Shown: positions 47,834 through 60,253 of the stretch, one piece after another
How the letters are laid out: every line of letters starts with the position of its first letter
Position numbering within the stretch: the stretch's first letter is position 1
Assembly: GCF_000226095.1 (NCBI RefSeq)
Contig: NC_016472.1
Location: forward strand, 1,054,001 to 1,118,000
Direction: 5' to 3'
Length of the DNA: 64,000 nt
DNA from: Thermothelomyces thermophilus ATCC 42464
Taxonomy: Eukaryota > Ascomycota > Sordariomycetes > Sordariales > Chaetomiaceae
Made by a program: the position numbers and the translations under genes
Notes under the pieces: generated by a model
What the model saw: the letters and a program-made list of their open reading frames with translations, nothing else
Databases searched by the model: none
What the model was told of the DNA's origin: nothing

Positions 47834-47844
47834 TTACTATTACT
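47834..47844 (+). other. gypsy-1 primer-binding site, self-priming type (mutated)
   Basis: TTACTATTACT starts 2 nt after the LTR. Undoing C-to-T and G-to-A changes gives TTGCTACCACT, complementary to AGTGGTAGCAA, the likely original of AGTAATAGCAA in both gypsy-1 LTRs. No usual tRNA-type TGG start is seen. Confidence 0.55.
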
Positions 47845-47858
47845 CCTTTTATTCTATT

Positions 47859-50800
47859 ATAGTTTAGGACGAAGGTGATTTTGACCTTAATATCGATATG
47901 ATTACTAACGTTACGGCCGAATAGCTACTTACCTAGCTTAGTTAACTCCATTAGCGGATCTAGGAGTTAGACTAGAGAGATAAGGCTACTTAAGCTCAAA
48001 TTAAGGAACTCGAGAACGGCAAAAAGCACTTATAGAAGCTAGTTAACAAGGCCTATACTAAAATCAAAGCACTCGAAGGCGCTAAAGTAAGCTATATTAA
48101 GATTAAACTACCTAATAAATACAGAGGAACTAAGGAAGATCTTATAGGGTTCCTAATAAACCTCTAATCTTACTTTTGGCTTAATGATAATAAGTTTCTA
48201 GACGATAAAGCTAAAGTCCTCTATATAGCTATAAGACTAGAAGGTAAGGTACTTAGATAGTTTAAGCTTATATAGAATGACTATCTTACTAAGGAAGATA
48301 AAGACGACCGAGACGCGTTTATATAGGTAGTCTTTTAATCCTATAATTATTTCGAAGAAGAGCTTTAGAAGGTCTTTAGCGACAAAGATAAGAAGATTTA
48401 TACGTAAGAAAGACTTACTAATCTCCGATAGACTAAGTTAATAGCCTCTTATATTATATAGTTTAGATAAGATATATTTAAGTCTTAGCTTAATGATAAA
48501 GTATTAATATAACTATTCTATAATGGCTTAAAGGAAAAGGTTAAAGACGAGCTATATAAGTATAATTAGCCTAAGACCCTGAATAAATATATTATATAGG
48601 CTATTAGAATTAATGATTGACTCTATATATAAGAGTAATGAAAATAAGGTTAAATAAATAGAACTATAGTCAAGACTAATAATAAGAAAAAACAAGTATA
48701 CGTTAGTACCTTATATAGGATATATCCTAGAGCTATAGATATAGATATAATATAAAAGTAAGACTAGAAGAAGATAACTAAAGATAAGTCTAATATTACT
48801 TACTATAACTATAGAAAGAAAGGACATTATAAATGAGAATGTCGAAGCATTGAAGAAAGACTAGAAAACAGTCCCTAGAAAGGAAATTACGGTCATTAAT
48901 AAAATTACTAAGGATATTATTGAAGTAGCGGCTATAAGCTACAAAAATAGGGATAGCGATACGGATAGTCTTAGACGCGACGGCGACGGTAAAGACGAAC
49001 AAGCACCGTACTCTAAACTAGTCACTATAGACCTAGAGATAGGTCTTGCTAAATAGGATACGGCAGGAGAGTATATACTACTAATTTCGATTTTTTTAGC
49101 CTTGAGGTAGTAGGGTTTTATAGTTATATAGAGGTAAGATAGATCATAGACAACCGATACCTAAGGAATCGAAAGACCTAGACCTAATGTTCTATTCCTC
49201 TAAGAACGAATCAAATGGTACTATAACGAAGTTTTCTAGCTTAATACAGAACTATATGAACAGGATAGATACTTAATTTGACTTGCCTAGTAGAGTAATA
49301 AGATAAGGGACAAGATAAAGGAACTCTAACGTATTATAGAAACTATTAAAGGGGAATAGTCTATAATATATAATAGGCCTAATAGCTATACCAAGTATTT
49401 TAATGACTAGTAACTTAGCTACGACATATAGAACCTAGAGTACTAGTTTATATATATAAACCGTAGAAAAGACAAATATATATAGGAAAACTATTAGAAG
49501 AAATATTCCCACCTTAGCGTTAGGGTATCTATGGTCTATATATAGTAGGAAGGATTTAGGAAAGAGTTCTAATACGTCCTAGGCAACGCTATACGACTAT
49601 ACCCTTAATACGAGGTATATATATAAGTGCCCTAGTTCTAGTATATATTATATAAATGCTAATACCACTTTCGCGACAAATTCGAAAATAATTACTAGCC
49701 GACCTAACAAGGAAATAAGGATAGAAGCCTCCGCCCTATAGAATAGGTTTATAATGCCGGAAACAGAGCGGCCGAATTGCTCTAGAAGATCAAAGCCTAC
49801 AATCTAGAAGGCATTATAGTAGTTCTAAAACGAGCCTAGCCTAGGTACTACAGAATAGGATAAGATATATAGGACTCGTGCTAGAGTAACGATTACCTCT
49901 ATTACATAGACGAAAAGAAATCGCGAATTCGAGAGCTTTAGATAAAGCTATGATATATACGACGGAAAGTAGAACAGACCTAATGGTAGGAAGCTATAAG
50001 CACTTAATAGCTTATAGAAATAAGTATAATTGACGAAGCCGCTATCAGCCGAACAACCGAAGAGGTTAGCACTGACCTAGGAAATAGGTTAGGGCCCTTT
50101 AAGGGGCCTGAAAACTATTAATACCTATATAGCGGCGAGTGATAGTATAGTATAAGAGGAACTAGCGTAAGAGACTACTATATTAAGACCTCTTAGTAGA
50201 AATATAGGAAATCGCTATAATCTTTAGACGACGGCGGCAAGATAAGTGACTATAGATAATAGTATAATAGAAATAATATAAAATGCTTATACTAGTAAAT
50301 AGTAGAGTAGAGATAAACCTAATTTCGCTAATACTTATAAATTAGCTATAGATACCCTAGAGAATAAAGCAGAAGCATAGTATAGTCAAAGGGCTATTTC
50401 CGATATAATAGGTATATAAAGAGACTAAACTAATCAATATTACTATAATAAGAAAGACTATAGTAGTTATATTTAGTATCGTAGATATAGGTAATGATAA
50501 AGATATAATATTAGAATTATTATAGTATAAAGATTATAACCTAGATATTAGCTAGAAGAATAGTAACTACCTATGACCCTAAATAGAGTCATATTTGACT
50601 AGTAAGATAGGGAGTATATAAGGATTACGAGCAGACGATACTTAAGGGAAGGCATATCCTATAGATCTACTATAAGAGGTAGATAGTAGTAAGCAGACTA
50701 CTACAGACTCTAGAAGAAGCGGTATAATAATACTAACGTTACAATAGGAGGAACAAGCTAAACCGCCGATAGCTGTTCTCTCCGTTGACGAATACGGAGC

Positions 50801-53173
50801 ACTGTAACTGGAGTAGTAGGTTAAGATAAGAGAAATCGCTAGCATTGCCATAGATGGAACCAAGTTCGTATACTATTAGAAAACCGAGAAACGAGACAAG
50901 ACTAGGGAAGTACTAAAGGAGTATAAAGGATACCTAGCATTTAAACTAAAATATCTAGAAGGATTACTAGAATATAGCCTATAGGATCATAAGATCAAGC
51001 TTAAGAAAGGAGTATAACTAAAGTTCTTTAAGATTTACTATATAAGCTAGATATAGAATGAAGAACTTAAGCGATATTTAGAGGAAAACCTTCGAAGAGA
51101 ATATATCTGCCTATTAATATCGCTAGTAGGCTACCTAATCCCATTTATACCTAAGAAAGATAGAAAGCTATAGTTATACGTCGACTATCGGTAACTTAAC
51201 AAATAGACTATGAAAAACTAATACCTATTACCGCTAATCTTATAGCTCTAAGATTAGTTAGTAGGAGCCTAATATTTTACGTATCTTAATTTGTTATCGG
51301 CCCATAACTATATATAGATTAAAGAAAACGACAAGTAAAGAACGGCCTTTAGGACACCCTATAGTCATTATAAGTACCTTGTCATGCTATTCGGACTTAT
51401 AAACGCGCTAGTAACGTTCTAAGCCCTAATTAATTAAGCTATCTAACCCTTTCTCGACAAATTTACGGTATATTATCTTAACGATATACTTATCTCCTCT
51501 AAGACAATAGACAAACACTAAAAATATATAAAAGTGATACTAGATATATTATATATATATAAGCTATTAGTTAATGAGGAAAAGAGTGAATTCTATATTA
51601 GGAAAACGGTATTTTTAGGATATAAAATATCCCTAGGATAAATCTAGATAGAACCCTTAAAGGTTAAAGCTATTAAGGATTAGCTATAACTGACGTTAGT
51701 TATGGAAGTACAAAGTTTTATTAGGTTTACGAACTTCTATTAAATGTTTATTAAGAACTTTAGAGCGATTATATGACCTTTATACAAACTTACTAAGAAG
51801 AATACTAAATTCTAATAGGAAGAGTAATATAAGTAAGCATTTATATAGATTTATAACGCTATTACTGAAGATCTAGTACTAGTATTACCAGACCCTAGGA
51901 AGCTATTCAAGGTAGAGATAGACGCTTTAGACTACGATATCGGAGGATAGTTAGGATAGCAAGACGAACAAGGGAAGCTACATCTTATAGCCTTCTTTTT
52001 AAAGAAACTCAATAGACTATATCTTAATTATCTGATCTATAATAAAGAACTACTTATAATTATCAAAGCTTTTAAGGAATAGTAACTATACCTTAGTAGT
52101 ATAATTAAACTAGTATAAGTATATATAGATCATAAGAATTTACGGTACTTTACGACGATAAAGGAGCTTAATAGACGACAAATACAATAGACAGAATTCC
52201 TCGTAGAATTCAATTTTGAGATCTGCTATAAAAAGGGTAAAGAGAACGTACAAGCGGACGCCTTAAGTCGACGAACAGATCATATAGAAGGACAAACAGA
52301 AATAACGCCACCATTATTTAAGGAACGAATAGACGGAACGCTACATTATAAAATATAGATACCTATAGAAGATAATCTACTCGACTTATTCCTAGAATGT
52401 TATATAATCTTTCAAGAAGAAAGGATTAACGAGATGTAGTATTAAGTAGTACCTGGACTAGTAATACCTAATGGAGTAGAAGAAAGAGATAGGAAACTCT
52501 AGTACCGAGGCAAAGTATATATCTACGATAGAGATTAATAGCTACAAATAATTTGAGAACTCCATAAATCGAAACTTAGAGGATATAAAGGAGTTACGAA
52601 GATTGTTATACAAGTCAAAAAACACTATGACTTTCTATAGTTAACGGTACAAGTTAAGGAAGTTATATAGAACTATAATATCTACAATCGAAGTAAAACG
52701 GCATAATATAGGCTATATAGGCTACTTTAGCTACTACTAATAGCTAACAAACTATAGAGTTTAGTTATAATATACTTTATTACGAAACTACTAGAATCTA
52801 AGGACATAGCTACAAGGGTAATCTATAATAATATTCTTACTATAGTAGACCGCCTGACTAAATAGGTATACTTCTTTCCCTATAAGGAGTCCTAAATAGC
52901 AGAATAACTAGTAGATATAATCTATTGGTAAGTCGTATTAGTATACGCTTAGCTATAAGAATAGATTACTAATAGAGATACCAAGTTCGTATCGAAGTTC
53001 TAGCAAGCGTTAATATAACGATTAAGCATTAATAATAAGCTATTAACGGCATATTACCTATAGACTAACAGATAAATAGAGTAACTAAACCAAGTTATTA
53101 AGTAGTACCTCCGTTCTTACGTTAACTACTAGTAAGATAACTAGGTCATACTATTACTAATAGCGTAACTTGC
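47859..53173 (+). pseudogene. gypsy-1 gag-pol remnant (gag, protease, RT, RNase H, integrase core)
   Basis: The gag start codon is ATA at 47859 where gypsy-2 has ATG, 27 nt after the LTR in both. Gag text such as IKLPNKYRGTKEDLIGFL is at about 48100. The protease site DSGA is now NSRV (50298-50309). Reverse transcriptase shows GYLIPFIPKKDRKL (about 51130) and YLND instead of YLDD (about 51470-51490). RNase H and an integrase zinc/catalytic core follow up to 53173. Stops are present every few dozen codons, so no product is expected. Confidence 0.85.
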
Positions 53174-53178
53174 TTATA

Positions 53179-53598
53179 TATGACGAACCCAACTCAGACT
53201 TCTTCTAAAAGGGTTCAGACAAAGGTAGATTGAGCGGGACAGGCAGGCAGGTCGTCTAAGGGATTCGGTGAAGCCAAAGGGTTCACAACAACACTTAGAG
53301 TTGTCTCTTATAGTAATTAGCAATGCTTGGTATAAGTACTGTAACTATAATTGTTACCACTGGTAAACTCCTAGAGTCTACCATAACGAGTGACTATCTA
53401 CATGTATATATAATCTCAGTGATCACTCGTGATCACGGTGATTATAAGTGATCGTATGGTGATGATCACCCTGATCACTGGTGAGCGTAGTGATCACTGT
53501 GCTTCCCCATGTTGTGATTAGTCCTTTCGTTCCTTCGGCTTGATTGGCCCGTCTGTGCCGGTGGCTTAGGTGGCATCTGTATGTATATTTCCATGACA
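53179..53598 (-). repeat. gypsy-2 3' LTR (420 bp)
   Basis: Plus-strand ends are TATGACGAACCC and TTTCCATGACA. It pairs with 60254-60673 and is bounded on the left by TTATA. It contains AGTGGTAACAA (sense strand; 53351-53361) at the inferred transcript start, a TATA-like run at 53403-53411, and clustered GTGATCAC motifs at 53413-53501. Confidence 0.92.
53413..53501. repeat. Cluster of GTGATCAC-type palindromes in the gypsy-2 LTR
   Basis: At least four TGATCAC/GTGATCA units occur in ~90 bp, in U3 upstream of the inferred transcript start. The other LTR (60492-60580) has the same cluster with some C-to-T losses. Likely protein-binding sites; the factor is unknown. Confidence 0.5.
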
Positions 53599-53620
53599 CG
53601 ATGCCCTCCCTCTGAGGCTT
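53599..53620 (-). other. gypsy-2 polypurine tract
   Basis: Minus-strand sense reads CCTCAGAGGGAGGGCATCG directly before the 3' LTR. gypsy-1 has the matching GGAGGGGCATCG before 62033. This is the expected plus-strand primer site. Confidence 0.6.
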
Positions 53621-53813
53621 TCGACCTGAAAGCCCTCTTTTTAGGCCGTTTCAAATAGCGCTAATATTCCTTGCGTTCCCTATACGTGTTCTTTCTCCTT
53701 AGCCCTTGTTGCCCTTCGTACTGTCAATTATATCGTCTAACGTACGTAGATCCCTAGCGTCTATTTGTCATAAGCGTTTGGCTTAGTTTATTTCTAATCA
53801 CGGGTTTGTAGTG

Positions 53814-54340
53814 ATGGCGTATTCCTATTATGTAGAGCACAACCGAGTGTGTAAGATGATTGAAAAATCTTGTTACTATAAGGCTTACGTGCGTCAGGGT
53901 CGTGCTTACGATGGTTCCGGCGTTCTAGTTTCTTCTTATAAGTTCCTGTTTCTTTACAAGGGTACGCTTCTAATTACCTCGTAGTAGATCGCATCATATG
54001 CAAACAACGTCGTTTAAAGGCTAAAGAGAAAGAGGCCGAAGCCTTGCTATAGGAATATTAGCGTAAAGCATCTAAGGCATTAGCCTATCTGACTTGGGTT
54101 CGTAAATAACAAGAGTTCCTGGTGGAGAAGGGGGCAGACATGGTTACACGGGGTTTGTCGAATCTAGACGAATTAAAGGCGGTAGAACAGCAGGAATCGG
54201 GGGCCATCGTGTAACTTAGCGGTGGCGTCAAGGTTATTAACTAGGGCGCTATTTTCGGTTCTGTCCTAGGTTTGCCTTTGGCCGATCTAGGTTCTGTTAG
54301 TAGAACTGCTCTAGTTTCTTAGGGCAATTTAGATTCTTGA
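53814..54340 (+). pseudogene. Antisense accessory gene of gypsy-2 (Zn2Cys6-like cluster plus coiled coil)
   Basis: It lies on the strand opposite to gypsy-2 gag-pol, starting with ATG 216 bp from the inner edge of the 3' LTR. The first 33 residues show cysteine positions 3, 6, 13, 22, 25, 32 (C-x2-C-x6-C-x8-C-x2-C-x6-C), but five now read Tyr (TGY to TAY); text runs YVEHNRVCKMIEKSCYYKAY then VRQGRAYDGSG. After about 53985 the frame shifts to VDRIICKQRRLKAKEKEAEA, later RKQQEFLVEKGADMVTRGLS (first Q now stop) and NLDELKAVEQQES, and a stop near 54322 or 54340. The change of frame may be an intron of ~57 bp ending TCTAATTACCTCGTAG or a frameshift. The 3' end overlaps pol. I recall similar fungal hypothetical proteins but no known function. 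Confidence 0.6.
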
Positions 54341-57300
54341 CTAGTTCCTATAAACTGTCTTCTAGTCTAAAATTAAGCCATTTGACCAGGTACTATAGTT
54401 CCCTATTAATAATACGTAAATCTAGAATTTCTTCGACGTTCTATTCTTCCTCTTCGTCCTCTGCTTCGATGTGTATAACAACCTTGGCGTTTTTCGGTGC
54501 TAGTTTGAGAAGTGAAATATGAAAAATATCCGTCCGTAGTCGTATAGATGACGGTAACGATAGTCGATAGTTAGATGTCGAAATTCGTTCTTTGATAACG
54601 AAGGGTCCGACCTTCTTAAAGTCTAGCTTCGTGCTTGGTTGTTTGGTTTACAAGTTTCGTACGATTAGGTAGACTTTATCTCCCCTCTCTAGGCAAGGTC
54701 CCTTAAGCCTGTATTTGTCGTAGTAGTTCTTTATCCTCGTTTTAACAAACTCGAGTTCCTTCTTGAGCTTTTTATATAGTACGTGCATTTGTTCTGCTTT
54801 GACTGCTGCTCTTGGTACTATAACCTCTAGTCCTTGCCTAAGGTCTACTTCGTATCTATAGTTTGCGAAGAATGGTATGACCTTGGTTGTTTCTGTTAGC
54901 ATCATGTTATAAGCGAGTTATACTGTTGGTAATAGTATGACCTAGTCGTCTTACTAGTAGTTAACATAAGAATAGAGATACTATTTGACGACTTGGTTTA
55001 GTCGCTCCGTTTGTCTATCGGTCTACGGGTGATATGCCGTTAACAGTTTGCTATTGACGCCTAATTGTTACATTAACACTTGCTAGAACTTTGATATGAA
55101 CTTGGTGTCTCTGTCTGTGATCCATTCTTGTGGCCAAGCGTGTACTGATATAACTTGCCGATAGATTATATCTGCTAACTGTTCCGCTGTCTAGGACTCC
55201 TTATAGGGAAAGAAGTATGCCTATTTAGTTAGGCGATCTACTATAGTGAGGATGCTATTGTAGACCACTCCTATAGCTATGTCCTTAGATTCTAGCAACT
55301 TCGTAATAAAGTCCATCGTGACTAAACTCTATAGTTTATCAGGTGTTAGCAGTGGCTAAAGTAGCCTATATGGCTTGTATCATACCGTTTTGCTTTAATT
55401 ACAGATGTCATAGCTTTATACGACTTCCTTAACTTGTGTCGTTAACTGTAGAAAGTCGTAGTGTTTCTTGACTTGTGCGACAGTCTTCGTGACTCCTTTA
55501 TATCCTCTGAGTTTCGACTTGTAGAGTTCTCGAATCATTTACAGCTGTTGATCTTTGTCGTAGATATACGCTTTGCCTCGGTACTAGAGTTTCCTATCTC
55601 TTTTTTCTACTCCGTTAGGTACTGGTAGTCCGGGTGTTGCTTAGTACTATGTCTCGTTAATCCTTTCTTCTCAAAAGATTACGTAACATTCTAGGAATGA
55701 GTTAAGTAGATTATCTTTTACGGGTGTCTACGTTTCGTAATATAGCGTTCTATCTACTTGTTCCTTAAACAATAGTAGTGTTATTTCCGTTTATCCTTCT
55801 ATATAATCCGTTCATCAGCTTAAGGCGTCTGCTTATATATTCTCTTTACCCTTCTTATAACGGATCTTAAAATTAAATTCCGTAAGGAATTCTACCTATT
55901 ATATTTGTCGTCTGTTAAGCTCCTTCGTCGTCGTAAAGTATCGTAAATTCTTGTAATCTGTATATACTTGTACTGGTTCGATCGTGTTGCTAAGGTATGG
56001 TCGCCATTCCTTAAAAGCTTCGATAATTACAAGTAGTTCCTTATTATAGATTAGATAATTAAGACGTAGTCTATCGAGCTTCTTTAAAAAGAAGGCTACA
56101 GGATGTAGCTTCCCTTGTTCGTCTCGTTATCCCAATTGTCCTCCGATGGCGTAGTCTAAAGCGTCCGTTTCTACCTCAAATGGCTTCTTAGGGTCTAGCA
56201 GCACCAGTACTAGATCTTTAGTAATGGCGTTACGGATCTACGTAAATGCTTGCTCGTGTTGCTCTTCCCATTAGAATTTAGCGTTCTTCTTAGTAAGTTT
56301 GTATAAAGGTCATACGATCGCTCTAAAGTTCCTAATGAACATCCGGTAGAAGTTCGTAAACCCGATGAAACTTCGTACTTCTGTGACTAACGTTAGTCGT
56401 AGCTAATCCTTGATAGCTTTAATCTTTGAAGGTTCTATCCGGATTTGTCCTAGGGATATTTTATATCCTAAAAATACCGTTTTCCTAACGTGGAATTCGC
56501 TCTTTTCCTTGTTAACTAATAGCTTATACACGTATAACGCATCTAGCACTACTTTCACGTACTTCCGGTGTTCGTCTATAGTTTTAGAGAAGATAAGTAT
56601 ATCGTCGAGATAATATACCGCAAATTTGTCGAGAAAGGATTAGATAGCTTGATTAATCAGGGCTTAGAACGTTACTAGTGTGTTCGTAAGTCCGAATGGT
56701 ATAACAAGGTACTTGTAGTGGCCGTAGGGTGTCCTAAAGGCCGTTTTCTACTCGTCGCCTTCTTTAATCTGTATATAGTTATAGGCCGATAGCAAGTCAA
56801 GACACGTAAAATATTAGGCTCCTACTAACTAATCTCGGAGCCGTAAGATCAGCGGTAACGGGTATCAGTTTTTCATAGTCTATTCGTTAAGTTACCAATA
56901 GTTAATATATAACTATAGCTTTCCGTCTTTCTTAGGTATAAATAGGATTAGGTAGCCTACTAGCGATGTCAACAGGCAGATATATCCTCTTCGAAGGTTC
57001 TCCTCCAAATATCGCTTAAGTTCTTCGTTCTATGTCTAGCTCGTATAGTAAATCTTAAAGAACTTTAGTCATGCTCCTTGCTTGAGCTTGATCTCGTAAT
57101 CCTATAGGCCGTGTTCTAGTAATCCTTCTAGATGCTTTGGTTCGAATGCTAGGTATCCTTTATATTCCTTCGGTACTTTCCTAGTCTTGTCTTATTTCTC
57201 GATTTTCTAATAGTATACGAACTTAGTTCTATCTATAGCAATACTGGCGATTTCTCCTGTCTCGACCTATTGCTCTAGTTACAATGCTCCGCATTCGTTA

Positions 57301-60226
57301 ACGGAGAGAACAGCTATCGGCAGTTTAGCTTGTTCCTCCTGTTGTAACGTCGGTATCGTTATGCCGCTTCTTCTAGAGTCCGTAGTGGTCTGCCTGCCAT
57401 TGCCTGTCTCTTGCGGTAGATCTGTAGGACATGCCTTCCCTTAAGCATCGTCCGCTTGCGATCCTTGTACGCTCCCTATCTTGCTAGTTAAATATAACTC
57501 TATCTAGGGTTATAGGTAGCTACTATTCTTCTAGCTAATGTCCGGGTCGTAATCTTCATACTATAGTAACCCTAATATCATATCTTTGTCGTTACCTATA
57601 TCTACGATACTAAATATAACTACTATAGTTTTCCCTGCTATAGTGATATCGATTGGTTCGGTCTCCCTACGTACCTATTATGTTAGAAATGGCCCTTTGA
57701 CTATGCCATGCTTCTGCTTCATTCTCCAAGGTATCTATAGCTAATTCACAAGCGTCGGTGAAATCAGGTTTATCTCTGCTCCACTATCTACTAGTACGAG
57801 CATTTCGTGCTGTTTCTATTGTGCTGTCATCTATAATCGCTTGTCTTGCCGCCGTCGTCTAAAGATTACGGCGATTTCCTATGTTTCTGCTAGGAGGTCT
57901 CGATATAGTGGTTTCTTGCGCTAGTTCCTCCTGTACTGTGCTACTACTCGCCGCTACGCAGGCGTTAATAGTTTTCGGGCCCCTCGAAGGGCCCTAACCC
58001 GTTTCCTAGGTCAATGCTAACCTTTTTAATCGCTTGGCTAATAGCGGCTTTGTCTATCGTGCTTATTTCCGTAAGCCATTAGGTGCTTATAGCTTCCTAC
58101 CATTAGGTCCGTTCTGCTTTTCATCGTACGTGCTATAGCTTCATCTAAAGCTCTTAGATCTGTGATTTCTTTTTGTCTGCGTGGTAGAGGTAGTTGTTAC
58201 TCTAGCACGAGTCCTATATGTCTTGTCCTGTTCTATAGTGCCTAGGCTAGGCTCGTTTTAGTACTACCGTAATGCCTTCTAGATTGCGGGCTTCGATCTT
58301 CCAGAGCAATTCGGCCGCTCTATTTCCTATATTATAGACCTATTCCATAGGGCGGAGGCTTCCGTCCTCATTTCCTTGTCAGGTCGGCTAGTGATTATTT
58401 TCGAATTTGTCGCGAAAGTGGTATCGGCATTCGTATGCCACATATTAGAACCAGGGCACTTGCGCATGTGCCTCGTGTCGAGGGTATAATCGCGTAGTAT
58501 CGCCTAGGAGGTATTAGAATTCTCTCCCGAATCCTTCCCACTACACATAGGCCGTTGGTACTCTAATACTAAGGTAGGAGTGTTTCTTCTAGTAGCTTTC
58601 CTACGTACGCTTATCTTTTCCGTAGTTCGCGTATATAAACTGGTACTTGGGGTTCTATACGTTATAGCTGAGTTGCTGATCGTTAAAATGCTCGGCGTAG
58701 CTATCGGGCCTATCGTACGTCATAGGCTGTTCCCCTTTAATAGTTTCCACAATATGTCAGAGTTCCCTTATCTCGTCCCTCATTCTATCGCTCTGCTAGG
58801 TAAGTCGAATCAAGCGTTTATCCCGTTCGCGTAGTTCCGTATTAAGCTAGAAAACTTCGTTACGATACCCTTCAATTCGTTCCTAGAGGAATAGAACATT
58901 AGGTCTAGGTCTTTCGGTTCCTTAGGTATCGGTTATCTACAATCTATCCCGCCTCTAGGTGACTGTGAAACCCTACTGCCTCAAGGCTAGGAGAGTTGAA
59001 ATTAGTAGTGTGTACTCTCCTACCGTGTCCTATTTAGCGAGACCTGTCTCTAGGTTCATAGTGACTAGTTCGGAGTATAGTACTTGTCTGTCTTCTCCAT
59101 TGCTGTCGTGTCCGAAACTGTCTATATCGCTATCCTTATCTTCGTAGCTCGTGGCTGCTACTTCGGTGACGTTCTTGGTGGTTTCGTCGATGTCTGCGAT
59201 TTCCTTTCTAGGGACTAGCTTCTATTCTTTCTTTAGGCTTCGACATTCTCGCTTATAATGCCCTTTCTTTCTATAGTTATAGTAGGTAACATTGGACTTG
59301 TCTTTGGTCGTCTTCTTCCGGTCTTGCTTCTATACTATATCTATATCTATAGCTCTAGGGTATATCCTATACGAAGTACTAACGTACGTTTGCTTTTTCT
59401 TGTCGTTAGCTTTGACTATAGTTCTATTTGTTTGACCTCGTTTCTACTACTCTCGTACGTAGAGCCGATCATCGATTCTAATGGCTTATATGATGTATTT
59501 GTCCAAAGTCTTAGGTCGATTGTACTTGTATAGCTTGTCCTTGACCTTTTCCTTCAGGCCGTTATAGAACAATTGTATTAATGCCTCGTCGTTAAGTTAG
59601 GACTTAAACATATCCTATCTAAACTATATGGCGTAGGAGGCTACTAACTTAGTCTGTTAGAGATTAGCAAGTCTTTCTTACATATGAATTTTCTCGTCTT
59701 TGTTACTAAAAACCTTCCGAAGCTCTTCTTCGAAGCAGTCGTAAGATCGGAAGACTGCCTATATAAACACGTCTCAGTCGTCTTCGTCTTCCTTAGTGAG
59801 ATAGTCGTTCTACGTAGGCTTAAACCATCTAAGTGCCTTGCCCTCTAGTCTTATAGCTATATAAAGGACTTTGGCTTTTTCGTCCGGAAACTTGTCGTTA
59901 TTAAGCCGAAAGTAGGATTAGAGGTTAGTTAGGAATCTTATAAGATCCTCCTTAGTTCCTCTATATTTGCCAGGTAGTTCGATCTTAATGCGGCTTGCTT
60001 TAACGGTCTTAAGCGTCTTGATTTTGGCATAGGCCTCGTTAATCAATTTCTACGAGTACTTTTCGCCATTCTCGAGTTCCTTGATTCGAGCTTGAGCAGC
60101 CTTGTCTCTCTGGTCTAACTCCTGGATCCGTTGCTAGAGTTAACTAAGCTAGGCAAGCAGTTGTTCGGCTATGACGTCGGTAGCCATGTCGGTATTAAGG
60201 TCGAAGTCACCTCCGTTCTGAACCAT
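54300..60226 (-). pseudogene. gypsy-2 gag-pol remnant with chromodomain integrase
   Basis: Gag starts at the ATG at 60226-60224, 27 nt inside the 5' LTR. The gag zinc knuckle (59237-59290) has two Cys changed to Tyr (YYNYRKKGHYKREC). Protease VLVDSGAEINLISP is intact (57777-57788 for DSGA). Reverse transcriptase keeps YYLDDILIFS (about 56587-56616). Integrase includes DFITKLLESKDIAIGVVYNS and, in an 85-codon open stretch at 54648-54905, TTKVIPFFANYRYEVDLRQG. A chromodomain follows (EEILDLRIINREL then YLVKWLNFRLEDS, about 54350-54480). Chromodomains guide Tf1/MAGGY-type elements to marked chromatin. Stops occur throughout, so it is non-functional. Confidence 0.88.
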
Positions 60227-60240
60227 GACAGAACAAAGGG

Positions 60241-60251
60241 AGTGGTAACAA
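60241..60251 (-). other. gypsy-2 primer-binding site, self-priming type
   Basis: In the sense strand TTGTTACCACT begins 2 nt after the 5' LTR. It is exactly complementary to AGTGGTAACAA inside the 3' LTR (53351-53361). This is the arrangement known from fission-yeast Tf1, where the mRNA 5' end folds back as primer. Confidence 0.65.
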
Positions 60252-60253
60252 CG

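Larger units (their letters stand above)
47404..53178 (+). mobile_element. gypsy-1 chromovirus, left part (5' LTR to integrase)
   Basis: A Ty3/gypsy element coded on the plus strand. It was split when gypsy-2 inserted in its integrase; TTATA occurs at 53174-53178 and again at 60674-60678. The right part is 60679-62460. Without the insert it is about 7.55 kb. It is flanked by the ATAGC duplication within the LINE ORF1. Confidence 0.88.

Noticed and set aside
53413-53501. CRISPR-like short repeats
   Set aside because: The GTGATCAC units have irregular spacing, sit inside an LTR of a eukaryotic retroelement and have no cas genes nearby.
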